Assembly: GCF_000294655.1 (NCBI RefSeq)
Contig: NZ_CAHP01000054.1
Coordinates: 21,930 to 85,929 of the forward strand
Direction: 5' to 3'
DNA: 64,000 nt
Source of the DNA: Magnetospirillum molischianum DSM 120
Lineage (GTDB): Bacteria > Pseudomonadota > Alphaproteobacteria > Rhodospirillales > Magnetospirillaceae
Part shown: one piece after another, positions 1 to 11,978 of the stretch
Numbering within the stretch: position 1 is the first letter of the stretch
Layout of the letters: the number at the start of each line of letters is the position of its first letter
Program-made: the position numbers and the translations under genes
Notes under the pieces: model-generated
Told to the model about the DNA's origin: nothing
Databases searched by the model: none
The model's input: the letters and a program-made list of their open reading frames with translations, nothing else

Positions 1-1203
1 GAGCGTCAGCGTATTGAGGTCCAGATCCGCACCTCGGAGATGCACGAGGTCGCCGAACTGGGCGTTGCTGCGCACTGGAAATATAAGCGCGATGGTGCCA
101 AGCTAACCGACGGTCGCCAGTATCGCTGGTTGCGCGAATTGCTCGATATTCTGGAGCACGCTTCGAATCCCGAGGAATTCCTTGAGCACACCAAGCTCGA
201 GATGTTTCAGGATCAGGTATTCTGCTTTACGCCGAAGGGCGATCTGATTTCGTTGCCGCGTGGGGCGTGTCCGGTCGATTTCGCCTATGCCGTCCATTCC
301 CAAATCGGCGATACTTGCGTGGGGTCGAAGGTCAATGGCCGCATCATGCCGCTGCGCACGCAGTTGCAGAATGGCGATCAGGTTGACATCATCACCTCTA
401 AGGCGCAGACCCCCAATCCCACCTGGGAGCGCTTTGTCGTCACCGGTAAAGCGCGTGCTCGGATACGTCGTTTTATCCGCACCCAGCAGCGGACCCAATA
501 TACCGAGCTGGGTCGGGGGATGCTGGTTCGTGCCTTCCGCCAGGAAGGTTACGAATACACCGACAAAGCTTTGGACGGCGTTCTGAAGATTTATAAGTCG
601 CCCGCGACCGAGGATTTGGTCGCGTTGGTCGGCGAAGGGGTGCTTTCGGCGCGCGACGTGTTGTCTTCGGTCTATCCTGAACTGAAGAACCGCGCCCAAC
701 ATTCCGACAATGTCGTTGCTCTCAAGGCCCGCCCGCCCGAGCGCAAGGATAAGTCTGGGACGATGCCGATCAAGGGGCTGATCCCCGGCATGGCGATGCA
801 TTTCGCGGGGTGTTGTCACCCATTGCCCGGCGACCGCATCGTCGGCATTGTCGCAACGGGGCGGGGTGTTACCATTCACACGATCGATTGTGAAAATCTT
901 GAGCAGTTCGCCGATCAGCCAGAGCGGTGGTTGGACGTCGCCTGGGACGAATCCGAGATTAAAGCCCATATCGGACGAATTGATCTGGTTGTCATTAATG
1001 AGCCGAATACATTGGGATCCGTATCGACGGTGATCGCCAAGAATATGGGGAATATCACTAACCTGAAGATCACTAACCGGACCTCGGATTTTTTCGAGAT
1101 GATCATCGATATCGAGGTGCGTGACGTGAAGCATCTGACTAACGTCATCGCCGCTCTCCGCGCCACGCCAGCGATCAGTTCGGTCGAGCGCGCCCGCAAC
1201 TGA
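1..1203 (+). CDS. spoT: Bifunctional (p)ppGpp synthetase/hydrolase, RelA/SpoT type (5' truncated)
   Basis: Makes and degrades the alarmone (p)ppGpp in the stringent response. The reading frame is open from base 1, so the N-terminal hydrolase and most of the synthetase domain lie outside the window; 400 residues remain. The visible part starts with the end of the synthetase domain (EVQIRTSEMHEVAELGVAAH), then a TGS domain at about fragment residues 72-133, a linker with a CCHPLPGD motif typical of the zinc-finger/conserved-cysteine region, and a C-terminal ACT domain at about 326-400. Alphaproteobacteria usually carry a single long Rsh protein, so this is probably the only one. pdxJ follows 36 bases downstream on the same strand. 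Confidence 0.95.
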   Translation, partial: ERQRIEVQIRTSEMHEVAELGVAAHWKYKRDGAKLTDGRQYRWLRELLDILEHASNPEEFLEHTKLEMFQDQVFCFTPKGDLISLPRGACPVDFAYAVHSQIGDTCVGSKVNGRIMPLRTQLQNGDQVDIITSKAQTPNPTWERFVVTGKARARIRRFIRTQQRTQYTELGRGMLVRAFRQEGYEYTDKALDGVLKIYKSPATEDLVALVGEGVLSARDVLSSVYPELKNRAQHSDNVVALKARPPERKDKSGTMPIKGLIPGMAMHFAGCCHPLPGDRIVGIVATGRGVTIHTIDCENLEQFADQPERWLDVAWDESEIKAHIGRIDLVVINEPNTLGSVSTVIAKNMGNITNLKITNRTSDFFEMIIDIEVRDVKHLTNVIAALRATPAISSVERARN

Positions 1204-1239
1204 GCCAAATTTTCGCCCCCACTGGAGCTTTTGCACGAC

Positions 1240-1995
1240 ATGACCCCCCGGCGTCTTCGCCTTGGCGTGAATATCGATCACGTCGCTACCCTTCGAAATG
1301 CCCGTGGTACGGCCCACCCTGATCCGGTTCAGGCGGCGATTCTTGCCGCCGCCGCCGGAGCCGATGGCATTACGGCCCATTTGCGCGAGGACCGACGTCA
1401 TATTCGCGACCGCGATATCGAACGCCTGAGGGCCGAGATCTCCCTGCCGCTGAATATGGAGATGGCGGCGACGGAGGAGATGGTCGCGATCGCTCTGCGG
1501 CTGCGCCCTCATGCCGTCTGCGTCGTGCCGGAAAAGCGCGAAGAGCGCACCACCGAGGGGGGATTGGATGTCGCAGGCCACCGCGAATCGCTGCGGCCCC
1601 TGCTGGCGCCGCTGATTGAGGCCGGGATCCGCGTCTCGCTATTCGTTGAACCCGATCCGCGTCAGCTTGATGCGGCTCGTGATCTGAGGGCACCAGTGGT
1701 CGAGCTGCACACCGGTGCCTATTGCGATGTCGAGGATGGGACGGCCCGCTCAGTCGAACTCGCCCGTATTATCGCAGCGGCGGCCCATGCCGAAGCTATT
1801 GGACTGGAATGCCATGCCGGTCACGGACTGAGCTTCGACACTGTTTCCCCGATTGCGGCGATCCCGAGCATCGTCGAACTGAATATCGGCCACTTCCTGA
1901 TCGGGGAGTCGATTTTTACTGGGCTGGATGCCGCGATTCGGCAGATGCGCGGGCGAATGGATGAGGCGCGCGCTTCAATCGGGTTGGCGTCATGA
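1240..1995 (+). CDS. pdxJ: Pyridoxine 5'-phosphate synthase PdxJ
   Basis: Condenses 1-deoxy-D-xylulose 5-phosphate with 3-amino-2-oxopropyl phosphate to form pyridoxine 5'-phosphate, the ring-closing step of the DXP-dependent vitamin B6 route in the cytoplasm. The 251-residue product has the family N-terminus [15 protein letters not shown], the [12 protein letters not shown] segment and the ELHTGAYCD motif. A TTG lies in frame at 1231, but GGAG at 1224-1227 sits only 3 bases from it and 12 bases from the ATG at 1240, so the ATG is preferred. The stop overlaps the acpS start (ATGA), indicating translational coupling. Confidence 0.95.
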   Translation: MTPRRLRLGVNIDHVATLRNARGTAHPDPVQAAILAAAAGADGITAHLREDRRHIRDRDIERLRAEISLPLNMEMAATEEMVAIALRLRPHAVCVVPEKREERTTEGGLDVAGHRESLRPLLAPLIEAGIRVSLFVEPDPRQLDAARDLRAPVVELHTGAYCDVEDGTARSVELARIIAAAAHAEAIGLECHAGHGLSFDTVSPIAAIPSIVELNIGHFLIGESIFTGLDAAIRQMRGRMDEARASIGLAS

Positions 1996-2396
1996 TTCTG
2001 GGACTGGGTAACGATCTGGTTGATATCCGACGCATCGAGCAGGCACTCGAACGGTTCGGCGACCGCTTCCTTCACCGTGTCTTCACACCGGTCGAACGGG
2101 AACGGGCGGCCCGAGGGCGGCCCGGTAGTCAGGCAGCCACCTTCGCCAAGCGCTTTGCCGCCAAGGAAGCAGCCGCTAAGGCGCTGGGGACTGGTTTCGT
2201 GAACGGGGTGTTCCTGCGCGATATCGGTGTCGTCGATCTGGGGGGCGGCCGTCCTGGGCTGGCTTTTACCGGCGGAGCGGCGGCGCTTCTGGCGAGCCTA
2301 GTTCCGCCGGGTTTCACCGCCCGACTGAACTTGTCGATGACGGACGAATACCCTATGGCCGAGGCTGTCGTGGCGATCTCGGCCGTCCCGGCTTGA
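1992..2396 (+). CDS. acpS: Holo-[acyl-carrier-protein] synthase AcpS
   Basis: Transfers the 4'-phosphopantetheine arm of coenzyme A to apo-ACP, activating fatty acid synthesis. The 134-residue length is normal for AcpS. The metal-binding Asp8 in LGNDLVDI and Glu59 in [12 protein letters not shown] are both present, as is the F(A)KRFAAKEA signature. The start codon overlaps the pdxJ stop. The pdxJ-acpS-lepB-rnc-era-recO order is a conserved alphaproteobacterial arrangement. Confidence 0.95.
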   Translation: MILGLGNDLVDIRRIEQALERFGDRFLHRVFTPVERERAARGRPGSQAATFAKRFAAKEAAAKALGTGFVNGVFLRDIGVVDLGGGRPGLAFTGGAAALLASLVPPGFTARLNLSMTDEYPMAEAVVAISAVPA

Positions 2397-2491
2397 CTCA
2401 CAGGCTCGGGGCTGGCTTGATCGGCGCAACTGACGCCGTTCCACGTGTAGCGGCTTTTATATTAAATCCAAAGCTTTAGGCGGCATTCTTC

Positions 2492-3235
2492 ATGTCTAGA
2501 GGCAAATCCAGCGGGATGGGCGAGACGATCCGCACGATCATCTATGCGATGCTGATCGCGGGCGCGGTGCGCACCCTGGCCTTCGAGCCCTTTAATATTC
2601 CGTCGGGATCGATGATTCCGTCGCTGTTAATCGGGGATTATCTGTTCGTATCGAAATATGCGTATGGCTATTCGCGTTATTCGATGCCGTTCGGTATCGG
2701 TCCGAGCGGAGGCCGTATCCTGGGCAGTCTTCCTGAACTCGGCGATATCGCGGTGTTCAAGAAGCCGACCGAGAATAAGATCGACTATATCAAGCGGGTG
2801 GTTGGCCTGCCCGGCGATCACATCCAGGTGATCGGTGGTATCCTCCACATCAACGGCGCCTCGGTCGAGCGCAGGCGGATTGAGGATTTCATCGACCGCG
2901 ATCGTGATGGCAACATCATTCGTGCGCCGCAATATGTCGAGACCCTGCCGAACGGCCGAAATCACCGGATTATCGAATTCCTGGGGGATAATGGTCCCGC
3001 CGACAACACGCAGGAATACGTGGTTCCGCCTGGTCATTATTTCATGATGGGTGATAACCGCGACAATTCGGCCGATTCGCGCTATTTGACGGAGGTCGGT
3101 TACGTTCCGGCGGAAAATTTGGTTGGCCGGGCGGAGATTCTGTTCTTCTCGGGTGACGGCAGTGCAGCTTTGTGGGAAGTGTGGCGTTGGCCCTGGGCGA
3201 TCCGCTATTCTCGGCTGTTCCAGCGGATCGAGTAG
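2492..3235 (+). CDS. lepB: Signal peptidase I
   Basis: Inner-membrane serine/lysine protease that removes signal peptides from exported proteins. 247 residues. One N-terminal membrane segment at about residues 12-30 is followed by box B with catalytic Ser40 (PSGSM), box D with the general-base Lys101 (KRVVGLPGD) and box E (MGDNRDNSADSR, 186-197). A 95-base gap separates it from acpS, and it contains an AT-rich TATATT at 2458-2463 without a convincing -35 box, so a separate promoter is possible but not shown. rnc starts 3 bases after the stop. Confidence 0.95.
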   Translation: MSRGKSSGMGETIRTIIYAMLIAGAVRTLAFEPFNIPSGSMIPSLLIGDYLFVSKYAYGYSRYSMPFGIGPSGGRILGSLPELGDIAVFKKPTENKIDYIKRVVGLPGDHIQVIGGILHINGASVERRRIEDFIDRDRDGNIIRAPQYVETLPNGRNHRIIEFLGDNGPADNTQEYVVPPGHYFMMGDNRDNSADSRYLTEVGYVPAENLVGRAEILFFSGDGSAALWEVWRWPWAIRYSRLFQRIE

Positions 3236-3238
3236 ACG

Positions 3239-3925
3239 ATGACGGCCGATCATGATCTTTACGCCGTTCTGGGGCACAGTTTTTCCCAGCCCGGCCTGCT
3301 GACACAGGCGTTGACTCATCCCAGTATCGATCAGGGGCGCCGCAACCGGAAGCGTTCAGCCAATTACGAACGGCTGGAATTTCTGGGTGATCGGGTGCTG
3401 GGGTTGGTGGTTGCCGACATGTTGTACCAGCGCTATCCCAACGAGGCCGAGGGCGCACTGGCCCGGCGTTTCACTGCTCTGGTGCGCGGGGAGACGGTGG
3501 CTCAGGTGGCCGAGACGATTGGGCTTGGCGCGTATCTGGCGATGGCGCGGGGAGACGATGAGGCCGGAGGGCGTGCCAATCCTGGCATTCTCGCCGATGC
3601 TTGCGAGGCGGTGATCGGCGCGTTGTTCGCCGATGCCGGGTTCGAGGTGGCCGCCGCATTCGTGCGCAGCCGCTGGAATGGATTGATGGAAGAAACGGCG
3701 GCTCCGCCCAAGGACGCCAAGACGGCGTTGCAGGAATGGGCGCAGGGGCGGGGTAAGGCTCTGCCTGTCTATCGCGTCGAAGGCGCGGAAGGGCCGCCGC
3801 ACGAGCCGATTTTTCTGGTTTCGGTCTCGGTCGAGGGACTGGCGGCGGCTACCGGTCGCGGGCCGTCAAAACGGGTGGCCGAACAGGCTGCTGCCGCTGC
3901 TTTGTTGGAAAAGGTGAAGGAATGA
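3239..3925 (+). CDS. rnc: Ribonuclease III
   Basis: Double-strand-specific endoribonuclease for rRNA and mRNA processing. 228 residues: an RNase III catalytic domain with the signature ERLEFLGDRVL at residues 44-54 and the second acidic cluster (DACEAVIGALFAD), then a dsRNA-binding domain at about 160-228 (KTALQEWAQGRG...). The coding end overlaps the era start (ATGA), matching the widespread lepB-rnc-era coupling. Confidence 0.96.
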   Translation: MTADHDLYAVLGHSFSQPGLLTQALTHPSIDQGRRNRKRSANYERLEFLGDRVLGLVVADMLYQRYPNEAEGALARRFTALVRGETVAQVAETIGLGAYLAMARGDDEAGGRANPGILADACEAVIGALFADAGFEVAAAFVRSRWNGLMEETAAPPKDAKTALQEWAQGRGKALPVYRVEGAEGPPHEPIFLVSVSVEGLAAATGRGPSKRVAEQAAAAALLEKVKE

Positions 3926-4827
3926 GTGAAAACGACGGGCAACGCTGCGGTTTTGTCGCGGTGGTGGGGGCCCCCAATGCCGGGAAATCAACCCTGGTCA
4001 ATGCCCTGGTCGGGACCAAGGTCTCGATCGTTTCCCCCAAGGTTCAGACCACCCGGTTCCGCGTGTTGGGAATCTGCATGACCGGCGATGCTCAGGTGAT
4101 CCTGGTCGATACGCCCGGTATCTTTCAGCCGCGCAAGCGTTTGGAGCGGGCGATGGTCGCCGCCGCGTGGAACGGCGCTGCTGATGCCGAGCATGTCTGT
4201 CTGGTGGTCGATGCCCAGCGCGGAGACGATGATGATACCCGCGCCATTGTCGCCAAGCTGAAAGAAGCTGGGCGTCAGGTGGTGCTCGTTCTCAACAAGA
4301 TCGACCTGATCCGCCGCGACACGCTGTTGGAGTTGACGGCCCGGCTACACGCCGAGGGGTTGTTTTCTGATGTGTTCATGCTCAGTGCGCTGAAGGGCGA
4401 CGGTGTTGACGACCTGATGGCTCATCTGGGGCGGGCGATGGCTCCGGGGCCTTGGATGTTCCCCGAGGATCAGGTGTCGGATCTGCCGCAGCGCTTGCTT
4501 GCTGCCGAGATTACCCGTGAGAAGGCATTTCTGACTCTCTATCAGGAATTGCCCTATTCGCTTCATGTCGAAAGTGAAAGCTGGCAGGAGCGAGACGACG
4601 GTTCGGCCCGGATCGATCAGGTAATCTATGTCGAGCGTGATAGCCAGAAGGCTATCGTGCTGGGTAAGGGGGGGCGTCAGATCAAGGCGATCGGCGAAGC
4701 TGCCCGCACCGAACTTGAGGCTTTGTTGGAACGGCGTGTTCATTTGTTTATTCACGTTAAGGTCCGCGAGGACTGGAGCGAGAAGCGTGACGCCTATTCC
4801 GACATCGGCCTTGATTATGATGCGTAA
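3922..4827 (+). CDS. era: GTPase Era
   Basis: Ras-like GTPase that binds the 3' end of 16S rRNA during 30S assembly. 301 residues. G1 GAPNAGKS at 16-23, G3 DTPG at 63-66 and G4 NKID at 125-128 are all present. The C-terminal KH domain carries the GKGG RNA-binding loop at 248-251. Overlaps rnc by four bases and is followed by recO. Confidence 0.97.
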   Translation: MSENDGQRCGFVAVVGAPNAGKSTLVNALVGTKVSIVSPKVQTTRFRVLGICMTGDAQVILVDTPGIFQPRKRLERAMVAAAWNGAADAEHVCLVVDAQRGDDDDTRAIVAKLKEAGRQVVLVLNKIDLIRRDTLLELTARLHAEGLFSDVFMLSALKGDGVDDLMAHLGRAMAPGPWMFPEDQVSDLPQRLLAAEITREKAFLTLYQELPYSLHVESESWQERDDGSARIDQVIYVERDSQKAIVLGKGGRQIKAIGEAARTELEALLERRVHLFIHVKVREDWSEKRDAYSDIGLDYDA

Positions 4828-4879
4828 GGGATAAGCGCAAACAGACGCATGATTGTTCCGGGAAGAGCGTCGCGACGCG

Positions 4880-5578
4880 ATGGAGTGGGAAGACGAGGCT
4901 CTGGTGCTGTCAGTTCGCCGTCATGGCGAGCATGGTGGTGTTGTCGGCGTGTTGACCCTGATCCATGGGCGTCACGCCGGTCTGTTGCATGGTGCGGCTT
5001 CGAAGTCGAATCGTGGCATCGTTCTGCCCGGAAACCGGGTTCGGGCGTGGTGGCGGGGGCGTTTACCCGAGCAATTAGGGACGTTGCGACTGGAATTGCT
5101 CAAGGCCCATACCGTCGATGCCTTGGGCGATCCGGGACGGCTCGCCGCTCTCGGGGCGGCGTGCGCCCTGGCAGAGCGGAGCCTGCCCGAACGTCAGGCT
5201 CATCCCGGAGCCTATGCCGCTTTGTCGGCGCTGCTGACCGCTCTTCCCGCGGAATCCTGGCCCAGCGTTTATGTTCATTTCGAACTGGCGCTGTTGCGGG
5301 ATATCGGGTTCGGCCTCGATCTATCCGCGTGTGCGGTAACCGGAACGACCGAGGACCTTGTTTATGTCAGCCCAAGGACGGGGCGGGCTGTATCCCGTCA
5401 TGCGGGAGAGAAGTGGAAAGATCGGCTGCTGATGCTGCCGCGCTTTCTGGCCGAAGGCGGCGAGGGCGATCCGGCGCAGATTCGCGCCGGTCTCGATCTG
5501 GCCGGGTTCTTTCTCGACCGCCATCTTGGCTCATTGCCGCCCGCGCGTTCCCGTCTGGTTGACCGTTTCCACGTCTGA
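4880..5578 (+). CDS. recO: DNA repair protein RecO
   Basis: Mediator that helps load RecA onto SSB-coated single-stranded DNA in the RecFOR pathway. The product from the ATG at 4880 (232 residues) begins MEWEDEALVLSVRRHGE, which fits the alphaproteobacterial RecO N-terminus (OB fold). A longer TTG-initiated version from 4853 adds nine residues that do not look like the family, so it was not used. No zinc-binding CxxC pair is evident in the C-terminal helical part. Last gene of the rnc-era-recO run before parC. Confidence 0.9.
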   Translation: MEWEDEALVLSVRRHGEHGGVVGVLTLIHGRHAGLLHGAASKSNRGIVLPGNRVRAWWRGRLPEQLGTLRLELLKAHTVDALGDPGRLAALGAACALAERSLPERQAHPGAYAALSALLTALPAESWPSVYVHFELALLRDIGFGLDLSACAVTGTTEDLVYVSPRTGRAVSRHAGEKWKDRLLMLPRFLAEGGEGDPAQIRAGLDLAGFFLDRHLGSLPPARSRLVDRFHV

Positions 5579-5640
5579 ATTACACTCTCTAGGTACACGG
5601 CGGAGCCCGTCTCCGTCGCGATGATTCAAGGATTCCCCCC

Positions 5641-7869
5641 ATGACCAAGACCGCTGCCGCTAAAGGCGAAATTCGCGTGACGCCGTTGGCCGATGCCCTG
5701 GGCGAGCGCTATCTCGCTTATGCCATGTCGACGATCGTTTCGCGGTCTCTGCCTGATGTTCGCGACGGGCTTAAGCCGGTGCATCGCCGTCTGCTGTTCG
5801 CGATGCGGCAGTTGAAGCTTGATCCAGACGGTGGTTTCAAGAAATGCGCCCGCGTTGTCGGCGATGTCATCGGTAAATATCACCCCCATGGCGACATCGC
5901 TGTTTACGATACGTTAGTCCGCTTGGCCCAGGATTTCGCGGTGCGCTACCCGCTGGTCGAAGGGCAGGGGAATTTCGGTAATATCGACGGCGATAACGCC
6001 GCCGCGATGCGGTACACCGAGGCAAAGTTAACCGCCGTTGCCGCCGCCCTGATGGACGGGTTGGACGAGGATGCGGTCGATTTCCGCCCGACCTACGACG
6101 GCACAGAGGAAGAGCCGGTGGTAATGCCGGCGGCCTTTCCCAACCTGCTGGCCAATGGTGCGTCTGGGATCGCGGTGGGGATGGCCACCAGCATTCCTCC
6201 ACATAATGTCGGTGAGATTTGCGACGCGCTCGACCTGTTGATCGCCAAGCCAGATTGCGCCGTTGACGATCTGATCGCCCGGATGCCGGGGCCGGATTTC
6301 CCCACCGGCGGCGTTCTGGTCGAAGGTCACGCCGCGATCGCCGAGGCCTACCGAACTGGCAAGGGAGCCTTCCGGCTGCGGGCTCGTTGGACGGTGGAAA
6401 AGCTGTCGCATGGTCTGTACCAGATCGTCATTACCGAGATTCCCTATCAGGTGCAGAAGGCGCGGCTGATCGAACGGATCGCCGAATTGCTGGGCGAAAA
6501 AAAGTTGCCGCTGCTGGCCGATATCAGAGACGAATCCGCCGAAGACGTCCGCCTCGTCCTGGAACCGCGCAACCGCACCGTCGAGGCCGCGCTGGTGATG
6601 GAGCAGTTGTTCCGCCAGACCGATCTCGAAAGTCGCGTCCCGCTCAACATGAACGTGCTTGACGCCAATTCGGTGCCGCGGGTGATGACGTTGAAGGAGG
6701 TGTTGCGAGCCTTCCTTGACCATCGGATGGTGGTGCTGGAGCGACGTTCACGCTTCCGCCTCGACAAGATCGACCGGCGTCTGGAAGTGCTGGACGGTTT
6801 CCTGAAGGTTTATGCCGATCTCGACACCGTGATTCGGATTATCCGTTACGAGGATAACCCCAAGGCCGGTCTGATCGCCCGTTTCAATCTGACCGAGGTG
6901 CAGGCCGAGGCAATCCTCAATATGAGGTTGCGGAGCCTCAACAAGCTTCAGGAAGTAGAAATCCGCACCGAGCACGACGCATTGTCGGCGGAAAAAGCTG
7001 GTTTGGTCGCTCTGCTGGCTGACGAGGGGCGGCGGTGGCGTGTGATCGCCAGTCAGATCGCGGTGACCCGCAAGACGTTCGGTGGCGACACCCCGTTGGG
7101 ACGGCGGCGGACTGAACTTGGGGAGGTTCCGGCGGCAGTGGTCGTGCCGATCGAGGCATTTGTCGAGCGTGAACCGATCACGATGGTGTTATCGGACAAG
7201 GGATGGGTCCGGGCGCTGAAGGGCCATGCCGATACGTCGCCGGAAGCCTTGAAGTTCAAGGAGGGTGATGAACTCCGCTGCGCGCTGAAGACGTGGACCA
7301 CCGACAAGATCTTGATCCTGTCTACGGACGGACGCTTCTTTACCCTGGGTGGAGATCGGTTGCCATCCGGGCGCGGCCATGGCGAGCCACTCCGTCTGAT
7401 GATTGATCTTGCTCCAGAAGCCGACGTCGCCGCCGTGATGATTCATCAGCCGGGGCGGCGCTTGCTGCTGTCCACCGATGCTGGTCGTGGCTTCATCGTC
7501 CAGGAAAATGAAGTTCTGGCTCAGACCCGCGCGGGCAAGATGATCCTGAATGTGGGGGAAGGCGAGAAAGCCAGCTTCTGTCTGCCGGTCGAAGGTGATG
7601 CTGTCGCGATCGTCGGACAGAACCGCAAGATGCTGGTGTTCATGATCGAGGAGATTCCTGAACTGACTCGCGGACGTGGCGTCATCTTGCAAAAATATCG
7701 TGATTGTGGCACCGCCGACATCAAGATGTTTACTCTCGCCGATGGTCTCACCTGGGCACTGGGCGAACGGACTCGTACCGAAACGGTATTGACGCCGTGG
7801 CTGGGTAAACGTGCCTCGGTCGGGCGACTTCCTCCTAGCGGCTTTCCTCGTACCAATCGCTTTTCCTGA
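5641..7869 (+). CDS. parC: DNA topoisomerase IV subunit A
   Basis: Breakage-reunion subunit of topoisomerase IV, which decatenates daughter chromosomes with ParE. 742 residues, the length expected of ParC rather than GyrA. The N-terminus has the winged-helix quinolone-pocket region ([15 protein letters not shown]), and the catalytic tyrosine is Tyr125 in MRYTEAKL. The C-terminal part is a reduced beta-pinwheel without an obvious complete GyrA box. ParC is preferred over GyrA because of length, the [15 protein letters not shown] form and the position after recO, a common site in alphaproteobacteria. Confidence 0.93.
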   Translation: MTKTAAAKGEIRVTPLADALGERYLAYAMSTIVSRSLPDVRDGLKPVHRRLLFAMRQLKLDPDGGFKKCARVVGDVIGKYHPHGDIAVYDTLVRLAQDFAVRYPLVEGQGNFGNIDGDNAAAMRYTEAKLTAVAAALMDGLDEDAVDFRPTYDGTEEEPVVMPAAFPNLLANGASGIAVGMATSIPPHNVGEICDALDLLIAKPDCAVDDLIARMPGPDFPTGGVLVEGHAAIAEAYRTGKGAFRLRARWTVEKLSHGLYQIVITEIPYQVQKARLIERIAELLGEKKLPLLADIRDESAEDVRLVLEPRNRTVEAALVMEQLFRQTDLESRVPLNMNVLDANSVPRVMTLKEVLRAFLDHRMVVLERRSRFRLDKIDRRLEVLDGFLKVYADLDTVIRIIRYEDNPKAGLIARFNLTEVQAEAILNMRLRSLNKLQEVEIRTEHDALSAEKAGLVALLADEGRRWRVIASQIAVTRKTFGGDTPLGRRRTELGEVPAAVVVPIEAFVEREPITMVLSDKGWVRALKGHADTSPEALKFKEGDELRCALKTWTTDKILILSTDGRFFTLGGDRLPSGRGHGEPLRLMIDLAPEADVAAVMIHQPGRRLLLSTDAGRGFIVQENEVLAQTRAGKMILNVGEGEKASFCLPVEGDAVAIVGQNRKMLVFMIEEIPELTRGRGVILQKYRDCGTADIKMFTLADGLTWALGERTRTETVLTPWLGKRASVGRLPPSGFPRTNRFS

Positions 7870-7993
7870 GAGAGTGGCTATGGTTGTCTGATGCTGGAAT
7901 GGCTTTTAAGTTTCCGCCTCTTCCTGAGTACCGACCCATGGTCAATTCCAGGTTGGTCTTGACCGCCTATGTTCGCCAGGAGATAAGAACATT

Positions 7994-8215
7994 ATGTTCA
8001 TCAAGATTCTCCTTCTTGTTCTGGTTGTTTCGGTCGTCTGGTTTGGCTTTCGCCACATGACCCGCGTCGCGGAAATGATTGTCCGGCGTGGTGGCGAGTC
8101 AGATAAGCGGCGAGAAACCGCTCCGACAGAGACGATGACGGAGTGCCGCGTCTGCGGCGTCTGGCAGCCATCGCGTTCCGCTTCGCCCTGTGGGCGTGCC
8201 GACTGTCCGTACTGA
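7994..8215 (+). CDS. Small membrane-anchored protein with a C-terminal four-cysteine motif
   Basis: A 73-residue protein of unknown function. Residues 2-19 form one hydrophobic membrane segment, followed by a basic linker and a tail with the pattern CxxC-x12-CxxxxC (CRVCGVWQPS...CGRADC), which looks like a small zinc ribbon. The architecture (one membrane helix, then a CxxCGxxxP knuckle) resembles the uncharacterised PP0621-type family, but this assignment is inference. A GGAG at 7978-7981 precedes the ATG. It stands alone between parC and the terminator shared with the opposing hemB unit. Confidence 0.7.
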   Translation: MFIKILLLVLVVSVVWFGFRHMTRVAEMIVRRGGESDKRRETAPTETMTECRVCGVWQPSRSASPCGRADCPY

Positions 8216-8273
8216 CCCAGAGACGAGAGCTTTATATATCGGTAGAGTTGCTGCGCGGATAACGCGGACATGA

Positions 8274-8311
8274 AAATCCCCCCGACATCGCGAAAGATGT
8301 CGGGGGGATTT
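8274..8311. terminator. Bidirectional terminator hairpin between 7994 gene and hemB
   Basis: A perfect 16-bp inverted repeat, left arm 8274-8289 and right arm 8296-8311, with a 6-base GCGAAA loop. The core is six C:G pairs, and the outer AAA/TTT ends give a short U tail on either strand. It lies between convergent genes (the + strand gene ends at 8215, hemB ends at 8323), so it can stop transcripts from both sides. Confidence 0.85.
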
Positions 8312-8322
8312 AAATTCCCGTG

Positions 8323-10639
<2,317 letters not shown>

Positions 10640-10675
10640 CGACCTCAGGCTCCTTTCCGCACGGGATGGTCAGGG

Positions 10676-10704
10676 AATTTCACACCGTTGATGTTGCATG
10701 TCAA
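10676..10704 (-). promoter_or_regulatory. Candidate sigma-70 promoter for metY-hemB
   Basis: On the minus strand, a perfect TTGACA (plus-strand 10699-10704) is followed after 17 bases by GAAATT (10676-10681), a poor -10 box. It sits about 35 bases upstream of the metY start codon. The perfect -35 and exact spacing support it; the -10 does not. I looked for a SAM-II or SAH riboswitch in this 101-base leader and did not recognise one. Confidence 0.4.
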
Positions 10705-10740
10705 GGTGGACTAATCCATAAATCCCGTAGATAATTAACC

Positions 10741-11733
10741 TCACTGAGCGGCGTGCAGCCCCCCGCGCAGGATGCGGATGTAGTTTACCCGGTCGTAAGC
10801 GGCGATATCGCTAACCGCGCTCCGGCTGAGGCCCCCCCGGATTTCAGCGACAGACCCGGCTTCGCGTGCGGTGAGGTCGGCGACCAGCCCATCCTTCAAT
10901 ACCTTCAGATATTCGACGCCATGACGCATCAGGGCCGAGGTCGTCATCACCACATCGGCCCCGACAAACAGGTATTTGATGACTTCGGCGGCGGTCTGCA
11001 CCCCTGAACTGGCAGCGATCGATCCCTTCAGCTTGCCGGACAGTGCGGCGATCCACAGCAGAGGGAGACGGATTTCGCCGCGGGTGCTGAGTTTCAGGTC
11101 TCGCAAGAGGGTTAATTCTTCCAGGTCAATGTCAGGTTGGTAAAAGCGATTGAACAGAACAACGCCATCCGCTCCGGCCGTGTCGAGGGTCTGGATCATG
11201 TGGCCGGGCGAACTGAAATAAGGACTGAGTTTCATCGCTACCGGGAGCGACACCGCCTTCTTGACCTCGGTCAAAATCTCAACGTAGCGGGACTCGACCT
11301 CGGCCCCGCTGGAAACAAGGTCGGTCGGCAGATAATAGACGTTCAGTTCCAGCGCATGAGCTCCCGCCTGTTCGATCTGACGGGCATAATCGATCCAGCC
11401 GGCGGGAGTGGTGCCGTTCAGGCTGGCGATCACTGGAATATCGACAGCGGCGCGGGCGCGGCGGATCAGGTCGAGGTAATTCTGCGGGCCGACATTTTCG
11501 GTCAGCCCCGCCGGGAAATAGCTGAGTGCTTCGGAGTTTCCTTCGTTGCCCAGGCGCTCCATCTCGTCGATTTCGTTTTCGATATCTTCCTGAAAGATCG
11601 AGGGCAGCACCACGGCTCCGGCACCAAAATCCTCCATCTTTCGGATGTTGCCGACATCAAGAGCGAGTGGCGAGGCCGAAGCCACCAGGGGACAGGTCAG
11701 AGTGAGGCCGAGATAGCGTGTGGACAGATCCAT
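10741..11733 (-). CDS. Dihydroorotate dehydrogenase-like flavoprotein
   Basis: A 330-residue TIM-barrel protein of the dihydroorotate dehydrogenase-like group: MDLSTRYLGLTLTCPLVASASPL at the N-terminus, ALELNVYY and VAMKLSPYF strands, and the FMN-phosphate-binding GVQTAAEVIKYLFVGADVV segment. Proteins of this subgroup are usually not the pyrimidine enzyme and often occur beside pyruvate:ferredoxin oxidoreductase genes, which are not in this window. The ATG at 11733 is chosen because AAGGA lies just upstream and homologous barrels start there; the frame extends 40 residues further upstream without family character. True substrate unknown. Confidence 0.85.
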   Translation of the reverse strand: MDLSTRYLGLTLTCPLVASASPLALDVGNIRKMEDFGAGAVVLPSIFQEDIENEIDEMERLGNEGNSEALSYFPAGLTENVGPQNYLDLIRRARAAVDIPVIASLNGTTPAGWIDYARQIEQAGAHALELNVYYLPTDLVSSGAEVESRYVEILTEVKKAVSLPVAMKLSPYFSSPGHMIQTLDTAGADGVVLFNRFYQPDIDLEELTLLRDLKLSTRGEIRLPLLWIAALSGKLKGSIAASSGVQTAAEVIKYLFVGADVVMTTSALMRHGVEYLKVLKDGLVADLTAREAGSVAEIRGGLSRSAVSDIAAYDRVNYIRILRGGLHAAQ

Positions 11734-11978
11734 AGGATGTTCCTTCTGCTCGCCGGGACAGTCCCGGCCCTCAAAAGTAAGGCTATCTTCAGTTGAGGCT
11801 TCTGTCCACTTGTCGGGATGGTTCACTCCGTTGGTATCCGCCTCAACCGCCAATGCAGTTGTCGCAGCCGCGGTTTCATCACGCCGGGGTATCGAAATCC
11901 GTTTACCAAGTTATTATATATGTGTCATGGGCACCCCTGCCGATTTCCTCTTCCGGGGGGATGCCGATACAGACTCCC

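Noticed and set aside
103-1581. Long (492-residue) open frame on the minus strand across spoT and pdxJ
   Set aside because: It lies fully antisense to two clearly recognised genes, has low-complexity Arg/Gly/His-rich composition and no family features; a shadow frame of high-G+C coding DNA.
4853-4879. Upstream TTG start for recO
   Set aside because: The added nine residues do not match the RecO N-terminus, whereas the ATG at 4880 gives the family start.
10640-10740. SAM-II or SAH riboswitch in the metY leader
   Set aside because: The short leader shows no pseudoknot pattern or conserved core that I can match to these classes.
11913-11918. Minus-strand TATAAT as the promoter of the dihydroorotate-dehydrogenase-like gene
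   Set aside because: Perfect -10 but no -35 at proper spacing, and it would leave a leader of about 170 bases; not strong enough to list as a feature.
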